Below are positions 1 to 8,392 of a DNA stretch of 64,000 bases, in pieces. Location of the stretch: assembly GCF_013283665.1 (NCBI RefSeq), contig NZ_JABEKU010000001.1:186001-250000 (forward strand), in the 5' to 3' direction. The translations under genes were made by a program, and so were the position numbers. The stretch comes from Ensifer sesbaniae (lineage in GTDB: Bacteria > Pseudomonadota > Alphaproteobacteria > Rhizobiales > Rhizobiaceae). A model generated the notes under the pieces. The model saw only the letters and a program-made list of their open reading frames with translations. It searched no databases and was not told the origin of the DNA. Within the stretch, counting starts at the first letter, position 1. Each line of letters begins with the position of its first letter.

Positions 1-359
1 AAATGGCCGACCGCTGCGTCGCCGCCGATCAGGATGAACTGCCGGGCTGTTGGGCTCATTCTGAACGCTTCGAGCAGCCAGAAGAGGCCCTTGACCGTCA
101 CGTCCATGACGTCGGCGGGTGTTTCCTTGCAGGTCGCGAGATGCACGACGTGGCTGACACCGGCAATCGCACCTTCTGCGACCGCGCGATCGGCTATGGA
201 GCCGCGGATGATGCCAAGCCGCTCGGTCGGAGCGAGCACGCGGTTGTGGCAAAGCGCGCGAATGCGCGCTTGCGAAAAACGTGGCCGATCAAGCAGCGTT
301 GCTATGAGGTGCCGCCCGACCTTGCCAGTTGCCCCGGTGACAAGGATAAGCATGCTCAT
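1..359 (-). CDS. NAD(P)-dependent epimerase/dehydratase-like SDR (5' part only)
   Basis: This is the first ~119 codons of a minus-strand gene that runs off the left edge. Translation from the ATG at 359 gives an N-terminal beta-strand followed by TGATGKVG, the glycine-rich dinucleotide-binding motif of extended short-chain dehydrogenases. Later come a conserved-looking HVVHLA strand and an FILIGGD strand, typical of the NAD-dependent epimerase/dehydratase family. A second in-frame ATG lies two codons downstream (353). The catalytic Tyr-Lys pair would lie beyond the edge, so the substrate cannot be inferred. It diverges from the sugar ABC genes that start at 559, which suggests a sugar or sugar-acid oxidoreductase; that is inference from context only. 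Confidence 0.75.
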   Translation of the reverse strand, partial: MSMLILVTGATGKVGRHLIATLLDRPRFSQARIRALCHNRVLAPTERLGIIRGSIADRAVAEGAIAGVSHVVHLATCKETPADVMDVTVKGLFWLLEAFRMSPTARQFILIGGDAAVGH

Positions 360-406
360 CTCCCAAGCACTAGCTAATATACGATTGCTTCGCCCGTCAA
401 TGTCTA

Positions 407-419
407 TTTGTCATACAAA
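407..419. promoter_or_regulatory. Dyad TTTGT-CAT-ACAAA between divergent genes, GntR-like operator candidate
   Basis: Perfect 5-base arms (TTTGT/ACAAA) flank a 3-base centre in the 199-base divergent spacer between the SDR gene and the ABC ATPase. FCD-type GntR proteins often bind T-G-T-N(3)-A-C-A dyads, so this is a plausible operator. No regulator gene lies next to it in the window. Confidence 0.35.
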
Positions 420-558
420 ACAGGTTTATCGGGTGAGAGATCATTGACGCGTTCATGACGATTTGCGTAAATAAGCAGCCGTTTGCTCGCGAGGAGGCGG
501 GCATACGGCGAGGCGTCCTGGCGGATTGGCGCGTCTTGGCGAGTCTGGAAGGCTGGTC

Positions 559-1296
559 GTGCTGCTAGAACTCAGCAATATTTCCAAGCACTTCGGGGCC
601 ATACAGGCCGTGAACGACATTTCGCTGTCGTTGGAGGCCGGTCAGGTTGTCGGCCTTATGGGCGACAATGGCGCCGGCAAATCGACGCTTGTCAAAATGA
701 TCGCAGGCAATTTCCGTCCGAGCCACGGAACCATGCGTCTCAACGGCAACGATATCGTCCTGCATCGCCCCATCGAGGCAAGGCAGTTCGGCATCGAGAT
801 CGTTCACCAGGATCTGGCTCTTTGTGACAACCTCTCCGCGGCCGCGAATGTCTTCCTCGGCCGCGAACTGAGGCGCGGTATCGGCCCCTTGCGCGTGCTA
901 GACTATAAGGCAATGTACCGCCGCGCCGGGGAGATCTTCAAGGAACTCCGCTCTGAGACCAGGCCACGCGACCTCGTGCGGCAGATGTCGGGTGGGCAGC
1001 GGCAAGCGGTGGCGATTGCGCGTACGATGATTTCGCAGGCGAAGATCGTCTTGATGGACGAGCCGACAGCGGCAATTTCCGTGCGCCAGGTGGCCGAAGT
1101 ACTGCATCTGATCCGGCAACTGCGCGATCGCGGCATCCTGGTGGTGCTCATCAGCCACCGTATGCCCGATGTCTTCGAGGTCGCCGATCGAGTCGTCGTC
1201 ATGCGCCGGGGCCGCAAGGTGGCGGACAAGCCGATCGCAGAGACCTCGCCGGAGGAGGTGACGGGGCTGATTACCGGCGCCATCGAGGGTGGATGA
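559..1296 (+). CDS. Sugar ABC transporter ATP-binding protein, FrcA-like
   Basis: Single-domain ATPase of the ribose/fructose (CUT2) ABC importer class. It shows Walker A GDNGAGKST, a Q-loop at VHQDL, the signature MSGGQRQAVAIAR, Walker B VLMDEPTAAISVRQ and the H-loop LISHR. The DEPTAAISVRQ form and the one-domain length (245 aa from this start) match FrcA-type proteins rather than the duplicated RbsA. I prefer the GTG at 559 because GGAAGG sits six bases upstream; an in-frame TTG at 526 would add eleven residues with a poorer ribosome site. The gene is followed after 46 bases by its permease. No periplasmic binding protein or sugar kinase flanks the pair, which is unusual for a frc/rbs operon. 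Confidence 0.88.
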   Translation: MLLELSNISKHFGAIQAVNDISLSLEAGQVVGLMGDNGAGKSTLVKMIAGNFRPSHGTMRLNGNDIVLHRPIEARQFGIEIVHQDLALCDNLSAAANVFLGRELRRGIGPLRVLDYKAMYRRAGEIFKELRSETRPRDLVRQMSGGQRQAVAIARTMISQAKIVLMDEPTAAISVRQVAEVLHLIRQLRDRGILVVLISHRMPDVFEVADRVVVMRRGRKVADKPIAETSPEEVTGLITGAIEGG

Positions 1297-1342
1297 GGGG
1301 AAGGCAAACTCAATCGTCTGCACCGGAGGAACGGGAGGAACG

Positions 1343-2338
1343 ATGGCAACGACGCTGGACCAGACGATCGCCCGCAGGCAGCGCACGCTCGGAGGAGCGA
1401 TCCTTGGCAATCAGACCTTCTGGGTTCTGGTTGCCGTCATCCTTGCCTGCATTTTTCTGTCCTTTGCCACCGACAGCTTCGCGACGGCAAAGAACCTCTA
1501 CAACATCACCCGCAACGTCACCTTCGTCGCAATCATCGCACTCGGTATGACGCTCGTCATCATCACTGGAGGGATCGACCTCTCGGTGGGCTCGGTCCTC
1601 TGCCTGTGCAGCATGGTGCTCGCGGTCACGATGCACGCGGGATACGGCATCGAGACGGGAATTGCCGTCTCTGTCGCAACGGCGCTGGTGATCGGCGCGT
1701 TCAATGGCATCCTCATTGCCTATCTCGGCTTTCCGCCCTTTGTCGTGACGCTCGGCATGCTCTCGATTGCCCGGAGCCTGGCGATGGTCGCGTCCAACAA
1801 TACCGTGGTCTTCCAGTTCGGCCCAGACCACGACAAGCTGCTGGCGCTCGGCGGCGGGTCCGTCTTCGGTATCGCCAACCCGGTGATCTACATGATCGTG
1901 CTGGCACTTTTGACCGGGTTCGTGCTGCGCTGGACGCGGATTGGCCGCTACATTTACGCCATTGGCGGCAACGAGCAGGCGGCCGTTGCGACGGGCCTCC
2001 CGGTACTGCCCATCAAGGTCTGTGTCTACATGGTCTCGGCGCTCTCGGCCGGCATCGCCGGTATCATCCAAACCGGCTGGCTCGGGGCGGTGACAACCAA
2101 TATCGGCGCCGGCATGGAGCTGCAGGTCATCGCCGCCGCCGTGATCGGCGGGGCGAATCTCGCCGGCGGCGTCGGCACTGCCTTCGGCGCGCTCGTCGGT
2201 GCAGCACTGATCGAGGTGATCCGCAACAGTCTTGGGCTTCTCGGCATCAGCGCCTTTTGGCAGGGCACGTTCATCGGCAGTGCGACGATTCTCGCGGTCC
2301 TTTTCGATCGCATCCGCAATTTCCGCCAGAGCGAGTAG
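1343..2338 (+). CDS. Sugar ABC transporter permease, FrcC/RbsC-like
   Basis: 331-residue inner-membrane permease of the CUT2 family. It has about ten hydrophobic segments, the family landmark TGGIDLSVGSVL after the second or third helix, the SNNTVVF periplasmic region, and GLPVLPIKVCVYMVSALSAG in the coupling region. The ATG at 1343 follows GGAGGAACG and matches the normal N-terminus; an in-frame ATG at 1289 overlaps the ATPase gene and would add an unlikely Gly/Thr-rich leader. It forms the translocation channel for the ATPase encoded just upstream. The imported sugar is unknown because the binding protein is not in the window. Confidence 0.88.
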   Translation: MATTLDQTIARRQRTLGGAILGNQTFWVLVAVILACIFLSFATDSFATAKNLYNITRNVTFVAIIALGMTLVIITGGIDLSVGSVLCLCSMVLAVTMHAGYGIETGIAVSVATALVIGAFNGILIAYLGFPPFVVTLGMLSIARSLAMVASNNTVVFQFGPDHDKLLALGGGSVFGIANPVIYMIVLALLTGFVLRWTRIGRYIYAIGGNEQAAVATGLPVLPIKVCVYMVSALSAGIAGIIQTGWLGAVTTNIGAGMELQVIAAAVIGGANLAGGVGTAFGALVGAALIEVIRNSLGLLGISAFWQGTFIGSATILAVLFDRIRNFRQSE

Positions 2339-2633
2339 CGCTCAGCCTTCCGGCGCAAGGGACCGCAAATTTGCGTGGGCTCATGAAATCGTCAGTTTTG
2401 GAGCGCGCGCAGACTGGCCAAGACGGAGGTCGTCCTGGCGGTCGCGCACCGGCAGATCGCCTATGGGAACCCGGCTTGGGCTCAGTGCGGCCCCATTGAA
2501 TTGTGTTGCCGACAATATTCTTGTGAAAAACCCTTCCCTAAGGCACAATTTATGAACGCAACTGAAGTGCGGCGCTATCTAAATTCCGGCCGTCACGCGC
2601 CGCAGAATGGTTCGCGCGGGAGAGGCTGCGTCA
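2339..2633. other. Intergenic region upstream of the nuo cluster
   Basis: These 295 bases separate the sugar permease from nuoJ. No convincing gene is visible. A dyad ATTGT-N7-ACAAT lies at 2500-2516, and GGGAGAGG at 2618-2625 is the ribosome site for nuoJ. The promoter of the J-K-L-M-N block must lie here, but I cannot place -35 and -10 boxes with confidence, and no FNR/FixK-type TTGAT-N4-ATCAA box is present. Confidence 0.4.
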
Positions 2634-3134
2634 ATGGGCCAGGGGTTCTTCCTTTTGTTTGCTGCGGGGGCCGTGATCACTGCCCTGACAGTCGTCCTGG
2701 CGCGCAACCCGGTTCATAGCGCATTGGCGCTGATGGCATGTTTCCTGCAAATCTCGGCAATCTTCGTTCTGCTCGAGGCACCGTTGCTCGCGGTTGTGCA
2801 GATCTTCGTCTATGTCGGCGCCATCATGGTCCTCTTCCTGTTCGTGATCATGATGATCGACGTGCGCGAAGCAATGCTGCAGCGGTTTCTGCCCGGGCGA
2901 AATCTGCCTGCATTGGTGCTGCTCCTCCTGCTTGGCGTCGAGATGCTTGCGCTGGTGTTCTGGAGTGGGCGCTTTTCGGCGGCTGAGCCGATCGCGCCAC
3001 GTGGCGGCGACCAAGTCAGGCAGCTCAGCACGACACTTTTCGCCGACTATCTCCTGCCGTTTGAAGTCGCCTCGATCATCCTTCTCGCGGCACTCGTCGG
3101 TGCCATCGTGCTGGCGCGCAAGGAGTCCGGGTGA
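2634..3134 (+). CDS. nuoJ: NADH-quinone oxidoreductase subunit J
   Basis: 166-residue membrane subunit of respiratory complex I with five hydrophobic helices. The stretch [20 protein letters not shown] is the hallmark NuoJ third helix (pi-bulge region) that links the quinone site to the proton channels. The start at ATG 2634 is supported by GGGAGAGG eight bases upstream; an in-frame ATG at 2607 lacks such a site. It is the first gene of the J-K-antiporter-L-M-N block, and its TGA overlaps the ATG of nuoK. Its length is at the short end for NuoJ. Confidence 0.93.
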   Translation: MGQGFFLLFAAGAVITALTVVLARNPVHSALALMACFLQISAIFVLLEAPLLAVVQIFVYVGAIMVLFLFVIMMIDVREAMLQRFLPGRNLPALVLLLLLGVEMLALVFWSGRFSAAEPIAPRGGDQVRQLSTTLFADYLLPFEVASIILLAALVGAIVLARKESG

Positions 3135-3436
3135 TGGTTCCGCTCTGGTGGTACATTTCGCTCGCAGTGGTCCTGTTCGTGATCGGAGCCGCGGGTGTGC
3201 TGCTCAGGCGCAATATCCTGGTCGTGCTGATGTCGCTCGAGCTGCTGCTGAACTCCGTCAACATCAATTTCATTGCCTTCGGACGTTACTACGATGATTT
3301 TCGCGGACAGATATTCGCGATCTTCGTCATCGCCATCACCGCGGCGGAGGTTGCCGTCGCCCTCGGCATTCTGGTCGCCCTCGTGAGGAACAAGTCCACC
3401 CTCAAGATCGACGACGTGACGACGATGAAAGGATAG
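3134..3436 (+). CDS. nuoK: NADH-quinone oxidoreductase subunit K
   Basis: 100-residue, three-helix subunit, MrpC-related. It contains the signature [15 protein letters not shown] with the conserved membrane glutamate of helix 2, and a second conserved glutamate in [12 protein letters not shown] of helix 3; both are needed for proton transfer in the family. It starts at the ATG overlapping the nuoJ stop (TGATG); a GTG one codon earlier is an alternative. Four bases separate it from the next gene, which indicates translational coupling. Confidence 0.95.
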   Translation: MVPLWWYISLAVVLFVIGAAGVLLRRNILVVLMSLELLLNSVNINFIAFGRYYDDFRGQIFAIFVIAITAAEVAVALGILVALVRNKSTLKIDDVTTMKG

Positions 3437-3440
3437 CGGC

Positions 3441-4904
3441 TTGGAACCGGTGCTGTCAGTCCGGCCGCTACTTGCCGTCGCCATCGCCGGGCTGGCGGCA
3501 CTTGCAGTTCTCCTTCTTAACAAGCATGAGAAAATCCGGGATGCCGTCTCGCCTCCGGCCGCGGTCGCCATGTTCGCGATCGTGATCTCGATGGCGCCCA
3601 CCGTGCTGGCGGGCCGCACCGTCGAACAGCGCCTGTTCGAGATCCTGCCGGGGATCGACTTTGCTTTCCGGGTCGATGCGCTCGGCATGGTGTTTGCCAC
3701 CGTCTCGTCGCTCCTTTGGATTGTCGCGGCAGTCTATTCCATCGGCTACATGCGGCACCTGAACGAGCACGCACAGACCCGCTTCTTCGCCTGCTTTGCC
3801 ACCAGTCTCGCGGCGGCAGTCGGTGGTGCTTTTGCCGCCAATCTCTTCACGCTGGTGATCTTCTACGAGGTGCTGAGCCTCGTGACCTATCCGCTCGTCT
3901 ATCACCATGAGGACGAAGAGGCCTGGGCGGGAAGCCGCAAGTACCTCGTCTACTTGATGGGGGCGTCAAAGAGCGTGCTTCTCGCCGCGCTGGCGCTGAC
4001 CTATCAAATTGCCGGATCGCTCGACTTTCTACCCGGCGGGTTGCTGGCGAGGGCCGATGCCTCGGCGCCGCTGCTGACGATTATCTATTTCTGCTACCTC
4101 TTTGGTTTCGCCAAGGCCGCAGTGATGCCGATGCATGCCTGGCTGCCCGCTGCGATGGTTGCACCGACGCCGGTCAGTGCGCTCTTGCATGCCGTGGCGG
4201 TGGTGAAGATGGGCGTGTTCTGCGTGCTGCGGGTCGTGTTCCATGTCTTCGGCGTGGATTTGGTCGGCAGGCTGGGGCTCGGAATTGCAACGGCCTATCT
4301 CGTCTCCTTCACCATCTTGATGGCGTCGATCTACGCACTGACGCGGGATGACCTCAAGGCGCGGCTCGCCTATTCGACCGTCAGCCAGCTTTCCTACGTG
4401 GTGCTAGGCGCGGTGCTTTTATCCCCCGTCGCGATGGTCGGCGGTATCATTCATATCGCGGTGCACGCCTTCTCCAAGATCACGCTGTTTTTCTGTGCCG
4501 GATCGATCTACTGCGCCTCGGGAAAACGAAACATCAGCGACATGGCCGGCATTGGCCGCCGGCTGCCCTGGACGATGGGGGCGTTCTTCGTCGCTTCACT
4601 CAGCATGATCGGCGTGCCGCCGACCGCCGGTTTCGTCAGCAAGTGGTATCTGACGCTCGGCTCGGTCGAAGCTGGCGAGATGGCTTTCCTGGCCGTCCTC
4701 TTGGCGAGTTCGGTCCTCAACGCCGCCTACTTCCTGCCGGTGAGCTATATCGCTTTTTTCAAAGCGGACGCGCCGGGAGCGGTGGAGCCGGTCCGTGAAA
4801 TTCCGCTGGTAACGATCCCGCTGGTCGCGACCGCGGCCTTGTCGGTGCTGATGGGTATCTTCCCCGGTTACTTCCTCGCCTTGGCGGAAGGAGTGGTCAG
4901 ATGA
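3441..4904 (+). CDS. Extra antiporter-like complex I subunit (MrpD/NuoM-like)
   Basis: 487-residue polytopic protein of the proton-conducting membrane transporter family (PF00361) shared by NuoL/M/N and Mrp antiporters. Conserved channel residues are visible: the glutamate in IFYEVLSLVTYPLV (helix 5), the lysine in AVAVVKMGVF (helix 7), RDDLKARLAYSTVSQLSY (helix 8 region) and the lysine in GFVSKWYL (helix 12). It has no C-terminal lateral helix, so it is NuoM/MrpD-like in size rather than NuoL-like. It starts with TTG at 3441, four bases after nuoK. As separate NuoL, NuoM and NuoN genes follow, this is a fourth antiporter-like subunit, one more than in canonical complex I. Automatic annotation may call it nuoL. 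Confidence 0.88.
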   Translation: MEPVLSVRPLLAVAIAGLAALAVLLLNKHEKIRDAVSPPAAVAMFAIVISMAPTVLAGRTVEQRLFEILPGIDFAFRVDALGMVFATVSSLLWIVAAVYSIGYMRHLNEHAQTRFFACFATSLAAAVGGAFAANLFTLVIFYEVLSLVTYPLVYHHEDEEAWAGSRKYLVYLMGASKSVLLAALALTYQIAGSLDFLPGGLLARADASAPLLTIIYFCYLFGFAKAAVMPMHAWLPAAMVAPTPVSALLHAVAVVKMGVFCVLRVVFHVFGVDLVGRLGLGIATAYLVSFTILMASIYALTRDDLKARLAYSTVSQLSYVVLGAVLLSPVAMVGGIIHIAVHAFSKITLFFCAGSIYCASGKRNISDMAGIGRRLPWTMGAFFVASLSMIGVPPTAGFVSKWYLTLGSVEAGEMAFLAVLLASSVLNAAYFLPVSYIAFFKADAPGAVEPVREIPLVTIPLVATAALSVLMGIFPGYFLALAEGVVR

Positions 4905-5155
4905 TCAAGCGTGTCGTCGATTTCTTTGGTGACGAGGGCCATGCGAGGTCGCGCCGCCGATTGTTCTATCTCATGCTCGTTCTGGTCGTTGTCGCCGATC
5001 TTCTGGTTGCGCGCGAACACGCCGAATATTTATGGGACCGTTTGCCTGGCTGGTCCGCCGCCTACGGCTTCGGCTCCTGTGTGCTGCTTATTTTCGTTTC
5101 CAAGTTCCTCGGCCATCAGGGCGGGCTCATGCGGCGCGAGGACTATTATGATTGA
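4901..5155 (+). CDS. Small two-helix membrane protein of the nuo cluster, unknown function
   Basis: 84-residue protein that overlaps the preceding stop (ATGA) and the following nuoL start (8 bases), so it is embedded in the operon. It has a basic N-terminus (RSRRR), a hydrophobic segment LFYLMLVLVVVADLLVA, a loop with WDRLPGWSAAYGF, a second hydrophobic segment VLLIFVSKFLG and a charged tail RREDYYD. It is not a NuoJ, NuoK or NuoA paralogue. Similar small proteins sit beside MrpD/NuoL-type genes in other bacteria as far as I recall, but I know no assigned role. Its position between the extra antiporter and NuoL suggests an accessory or assembly subunit for the longer membrane arm. Confidence 0.82.
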   Translation: MIKRVVDFFGDEGHARSRRRLFYLMLVLVVVADLLVAREHAEYLWDRLPGWSAAYGFGSCVLLIFVSKFLGHQGGLMRREDYYD

Positions 5156-6908
5156 CTTCGTCCATCCCGCACTTCTGTTCATTCTTGGCGCCGTGCCAAT
5201 CCCGTTCCTGAAGGGATCGATCCGCAAGGCCTACCTGGTGCTGGTTCCCGCTTTGGCGATCGTCGCGGTCCTCACGATGGAGCCAGGCAATCATGGCGCG
5301 GGGCAATTCATCGGGCAGGAAATCCTGTTTGCAAAGGTCGACAAGCTCAGCATCGTCTTTGCCACTGTTTTCACCATCATGGCGCTGATCGGCACGATCT
5401 ACGCGCTGCATCTGCCAACGGCGGGCCAGCATGTGGCCGCCTTCGTCTACGTTGGCGGCGCGCTCGGCGTGGTCTTCGCCGGCGATTACCTGACGCTCTA
5501 CCTCTTTTGGGAAGGCATGGCGCTCGCCTCGGCCTATCTGGTCTTCGCGCAAGGGGGCGAACAGGCGATCCGTGCCGCCTTCCGCTATCTGATGGTTCAT
5601 GTCACGGGTGGTGTCGTTCTGCTTGGCGGCATCGTGCTTCACGGGCTCGCCGCCGGCTCACTGCTCTTCGGCCCGATTGCGGGAACGATGGGTATCGGCG
5701 GCTATCTGATCCTTGCAGGCTTCCTCCTCAATGCCGCCGTGCCGCCGCTCAACGCCTGGCTGACCGACGCCTATCCTGAAGCGACCGTCACGGGGGCGGT
5801 GTTCATGAGCGCCTTCACGACGAAGACGGCCGTCTACGTGTTGGCGCGCGCGTTTCCGGGGACCGAGCTTCTTGTCTGGCTTGGCACGGTGATGGCGCTC
5901 TACGGCGTCATCTACGCGGTGCTGGAAAACGACTGTCGGCGGCTGCTCGCCTATCATATCGTCAGCCAGGTGGGTTACATGGTGGCGGGCATCGGTATCG
6001 GTACCGAAATGGCCGTGAACGGAGCCGCCAGCCACGCCTTCGCCCATATCCTCTACAAGGCGCTTCTTTTCATGGGAGCGGGAGCGGTGATCGAGGTCAC
6101 CGGGCGGCGCAAGCTCACCGAACTGGGCGGGCTCTACAAGACCATGCCGCTGACGGTTGCCCTCTACATGATCGGCGCCTTCGCGATCTCGGCCTTTCCG
6201 TTCTTTTCGGGTTTCGTCACCAAGTCGATGGTTATAGCTGCCGCCGGGCAGGACCACCGGGCGCTCGTGGTTCTGGCGCTCACGATGGCATCGTCGGGGA
6301 CGTTCCTGCACACCGGCCTCAAGCTGCCGTATTACATGTTTTTCGGAACCGATCGAAAGCTGGAAGGGCGCGAGCCGCCTCGCAACATGCTGGTTGCCAT
6401 GGCGATTGCGGCGGTGTTTTGCATCGTGATTGGCGTGTTCCCGGGGCCGCTCTACGCGCTCCTTCCCCATCCTGTCGCCTTCGAGCCCTATACGGACGCC
6501 CACGTCACCGAGAGCCTCGCTCTGCTGATGTTTACGGCGCTGGGCTTTGTCCTGTTCCTGAAAGCGCTCGATCCGGAAAACACTGTTAGCATCGACACGG
6601 ACTGGTTCTACCGAAAGGGCGCGCAGGCCTTCCTGTGGTTCGCCGAGAAGCCGCTGGCGCGCTATGAAAAGGCAGTGAGCAACGTGTCCGACTCCGTTGC
6701 GCTGCCGCTCCTGCACGGGACGGCGCGGGCCGGACTGCGGGTCGATCTCAATGGTGTCGATGCCGCCGTGAATGGCCTCGCCCGCGCGATCCTTGTTGGC
6801 GGTGGCGCGCTCCGGCGTCTGCAGACCGGCGTCGTCACTCACTACGCGCTCGCCATGATCGCCGGTGTGATCGCGGCGGTCGCCGTTTTTGCCGTCGTGT
6901 GGCAGTAG
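5148..6908 (+). CDS. nuoL: NADH-quinone oxidoreductase subunit L (distal antiporter subunit with lateral helix)
   Basis: 586 residues from the ATG at 5148 (GAGGACTAT upstream; upstream in-frame sequence only overlaps the small gene). The antiporter fold shows the helix-5 glutamate in YLFWEGMALAS, a helix-7 lysine in SAFTTKTAVYVLAR, NDCRRLLAYHIVSQVGYM, and a helix-12 lysine in SGFVTKSMVI. The C-terminus continues into an amphipathic segment, then LRRLQTGVVTHYALAM and a final helix, which resembles the lateral (HL) helix and last TM of NuoL. By hand count about 80 residues separate FYRKGAQ from the THY before the last helix, against roughly 60 in ordinary NuoL from memory. It is the expected distal end of the membrane arm. 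Confidence 0.85.
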   Translation: MIDFVHPALLFILGAVPIPFLKGSIRKAYLVLVPALAIVAVLTMEPGNHGAGQFIGQEILFAKVDKLSIVFATVFTIMALIGTIYALHLPTAGQHVAAFVYVGGALGVVFAGDYLTLYLFWEGMALASAYLVFAQGGEQAIRAAFRYLMVHVTGGVVLLGGIVLHGLAAGSLLFGPIAGTMGIGGYLILAGFLLNAAVPPLNAWLTDAYPEATVTGAVFMSAFTTKTAVYVLARAFPGTELLVWLGTVMALYGVIYAVLENDCRRLLAYHIVSQVGYMVAGIGIGTEMAVNGAASHAFAHILYKALLFMGAGAVIEVTGRRKLTELGGLYKTMPLTVALYMIGAFAISAFPFFSGFVTKSMVIAAAGQDHRALVVLALTMASSGTFLHTGLKLPYYMFFGTDRKLEGREPPRNMLVAMAIAAVFCIVIGVFPGPLYALLPHPVAFEPYTDAHVTESLALLMFTALGFVLFLKALDPENTVSIDTDWFYRKGAQAFLWFAEKPLARYEKAVSNVSDSVALPLLHGTARAGLRVDLNGVDAAVNGLARAILVGGGALRRLQTGVVTHYALAMIAGVIAAVAVFAVVWQ

Positions 6909-6916
6909 GAGGTGTG

Positions 6917-8392
6917 ATGGCGTTCCCTCTGCTCAGCCTGATCGTCCTCGTACCCGCCGCCGGGGCAGCGGTTGTGATGTTCCTGCGCAGCGACGATCTC
7001 GTGCGATGGGCGGCACTTACCGTCACTTTACTCGACCTGGCGCTCGCCATCGTGATGCTTGCCGGTTTCGACACCGGGACCTCCGGGATGCAATTCGTCG
7101 AGAGGCGCCCATGGGTGCCGGCGCTCGGCATTACCTTTGCGCTCGGCGTCGACGGGATCAGCGCGCTCTTCGTGTTTCTCACGGCGCTGCTGGGCTGGAT
7201 CTCGGTGCTCGCCTCATGGATCGCCATCGACCGCAAGGTGAAGCAGTTCACGATCAGCCTGCTGGCGATGCAGGCCCTGATGCTGGGTGTGTTCTCGGCG
7301 CTCGACCTCTTCCTGTTCTACGTTTGCTGGGAAGCGATGCTGATCCCGATGTATCTGATCATCGGCGTCTGGGGCGGCGACGGTCGGGTCTATGCGGCAT
7401 TCAAGTTCTTCCTCTACACCTTGGCGGGCAGCCTCCTGTTCCTGGTCGGGATCATCGTGCTGTACTTCGAGGGCGGCAGGACCTTCGACATCCTCGCCTT
7501 GATGGCGCTTGACCTGCCGTTCGAGGTTCAGTCCTGGCTGTTCTTCGCCTTCCTCGTGGCATTCGCAGTCAAGGTGCCGATGGTGCCGTTCCATACCTGG
7601 CTGCCGGACGCCCATGTGCAGGCTCCGACGGCGGGCAGCATCATCCTCGCCGGAGTGCTTCTGAAGATGGGCGCCTACGGCTTCCTGAGGTTCTCACTGC
7701 CAATGCTGCCGGAGGCTTCGGTATATTATTCGACCCTGATGATGGCGCTCTCGGCACTCGCGATCGTCTATGGCGGCCTGCTTGCGCTGGCGCAGGACGA
7801 TCTGAAGAAACTGGTGGCCTATTCCAGCATCAGCCACATGGGTTTCGTGACGCTTGGGATTTTTGCCCTCAACCCGCTCGGCCTCCAGGGCAGCATCCTG
7901 CAGATGTTCAATCACGGCGTGACGACCGGCGCGCTGTTTCTGTTCGTTGGCCTGATCTACGAGCGGACCCACACCCGCAGCATCGCCGACTATGGCGGAC
8001 TGATGAAGGTCGCGCCTGTCTACACCGGATTTCTGGCGCTGTTCGTGCTGTCCTCGATGGCACTGCCGGGGACGAATGCGTTCGTCGGCGAGTTGCTGGT
8101 GCTGTCGGGCGGGTTTGCGGCCAACCTTGCCCTTGGCGCGATCGCAGTTTTGGGGGCATTGTTGGGCGCGGCCTATTTGCTCGGCATGTATCGGAGAGTG
8201 GCGCTTGGCCCGGCGAACGTCGGTGCGCGGTTCAAGGTCCGCGATGTCAATGGCCGCGAGATGGCAGCGATCCTGCCGCTCGCCGTCTTCGTGCTCTGGG
8301 TCGGGCTCTACCCAAAGCCCTTTCTCGCCATCATCGATAGCTCGGCGATGCATCTCTTGCAGCAACTCCACGACAAGGGGAGCGGCCCATGA
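6917..8392 (+). CDS. nuoM: NADH-quinone oxidoreductase subunit M
   Basis: 491-residue antiporter-like subunit. NuoM hallmarks are TFALGVDGISALFVFLTALL, CWEAMLIPMYLIIGVWGG (helix-5 glutamate and the family signature), VKVPMVPFHTWLPDAHVQAP with the following lysine helix, and DDLKKLVAYSSISHMGF. The ATG at 6917 follows TAGGAGGT at an ideal distance; a GTG at 6899 overlaps nuoL and is less likely. Its last four bases (ATGA) overlap nuoN. Length is normal for the family, and it is the closest to canonical NuoM of the antiporter subunits in this cluster. Confidence 0.95.
   Translation: MAFPLLSLIVLVPAAGAAVVMFLRSDDLVRWAALTVTLLDLALAIVMLAGFDTGTSGMQFVERRPWVPALGITFALGVDGISALFVFLTALLGWISVLASWIAIDRKVKQFTISLLAMQALMLGVFSALDLFLFYVCWEAMLIPMYLIIGVWGGDGRVYAAFKFFLYTLAGSLLFLVGIIVLYFEGGRTFDILALMALDLPFEVQSWLFFAFLVAFAVKVPMVPFHTWLPDAHVQAPTAGSIILAGVLLKMGAYGFLRFSLPMLPEASVYYSTLMMALSALAIVYGGLLALAQDDLKKLVAYSSISHMGFVTLGIFALNPLGLQGSILQMFNHGVTTGALFLFVGLIYERTHTRSIADYGGLMKVAPVYTGFLALFVLSSMALPGTNAFVGELLVLSGGFAANLALGAIAVLGALLGAAYLLGMYRRVALGPANVGARFKVRDVNGREMAAILPLAVFVLWVGLYPKPFLAIIDSSAMHLLQQLHDKGSGP

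Noticed and set aside
2339-2633. FixK/FNR box expected upstream of a microaerobically used nuo cluster
   Set aside because: No TTGAT-N4-ATCAA dyad is present; only an ATTGT-N7-ACAAT dyad, which does not fit that consensus.
5658-6842. 394-codon minus-strand frame opposite nuoL
   Set aside because: Antisense shadow of a conserved membrane subunit; highly charged, low-complexity composition and no motif.
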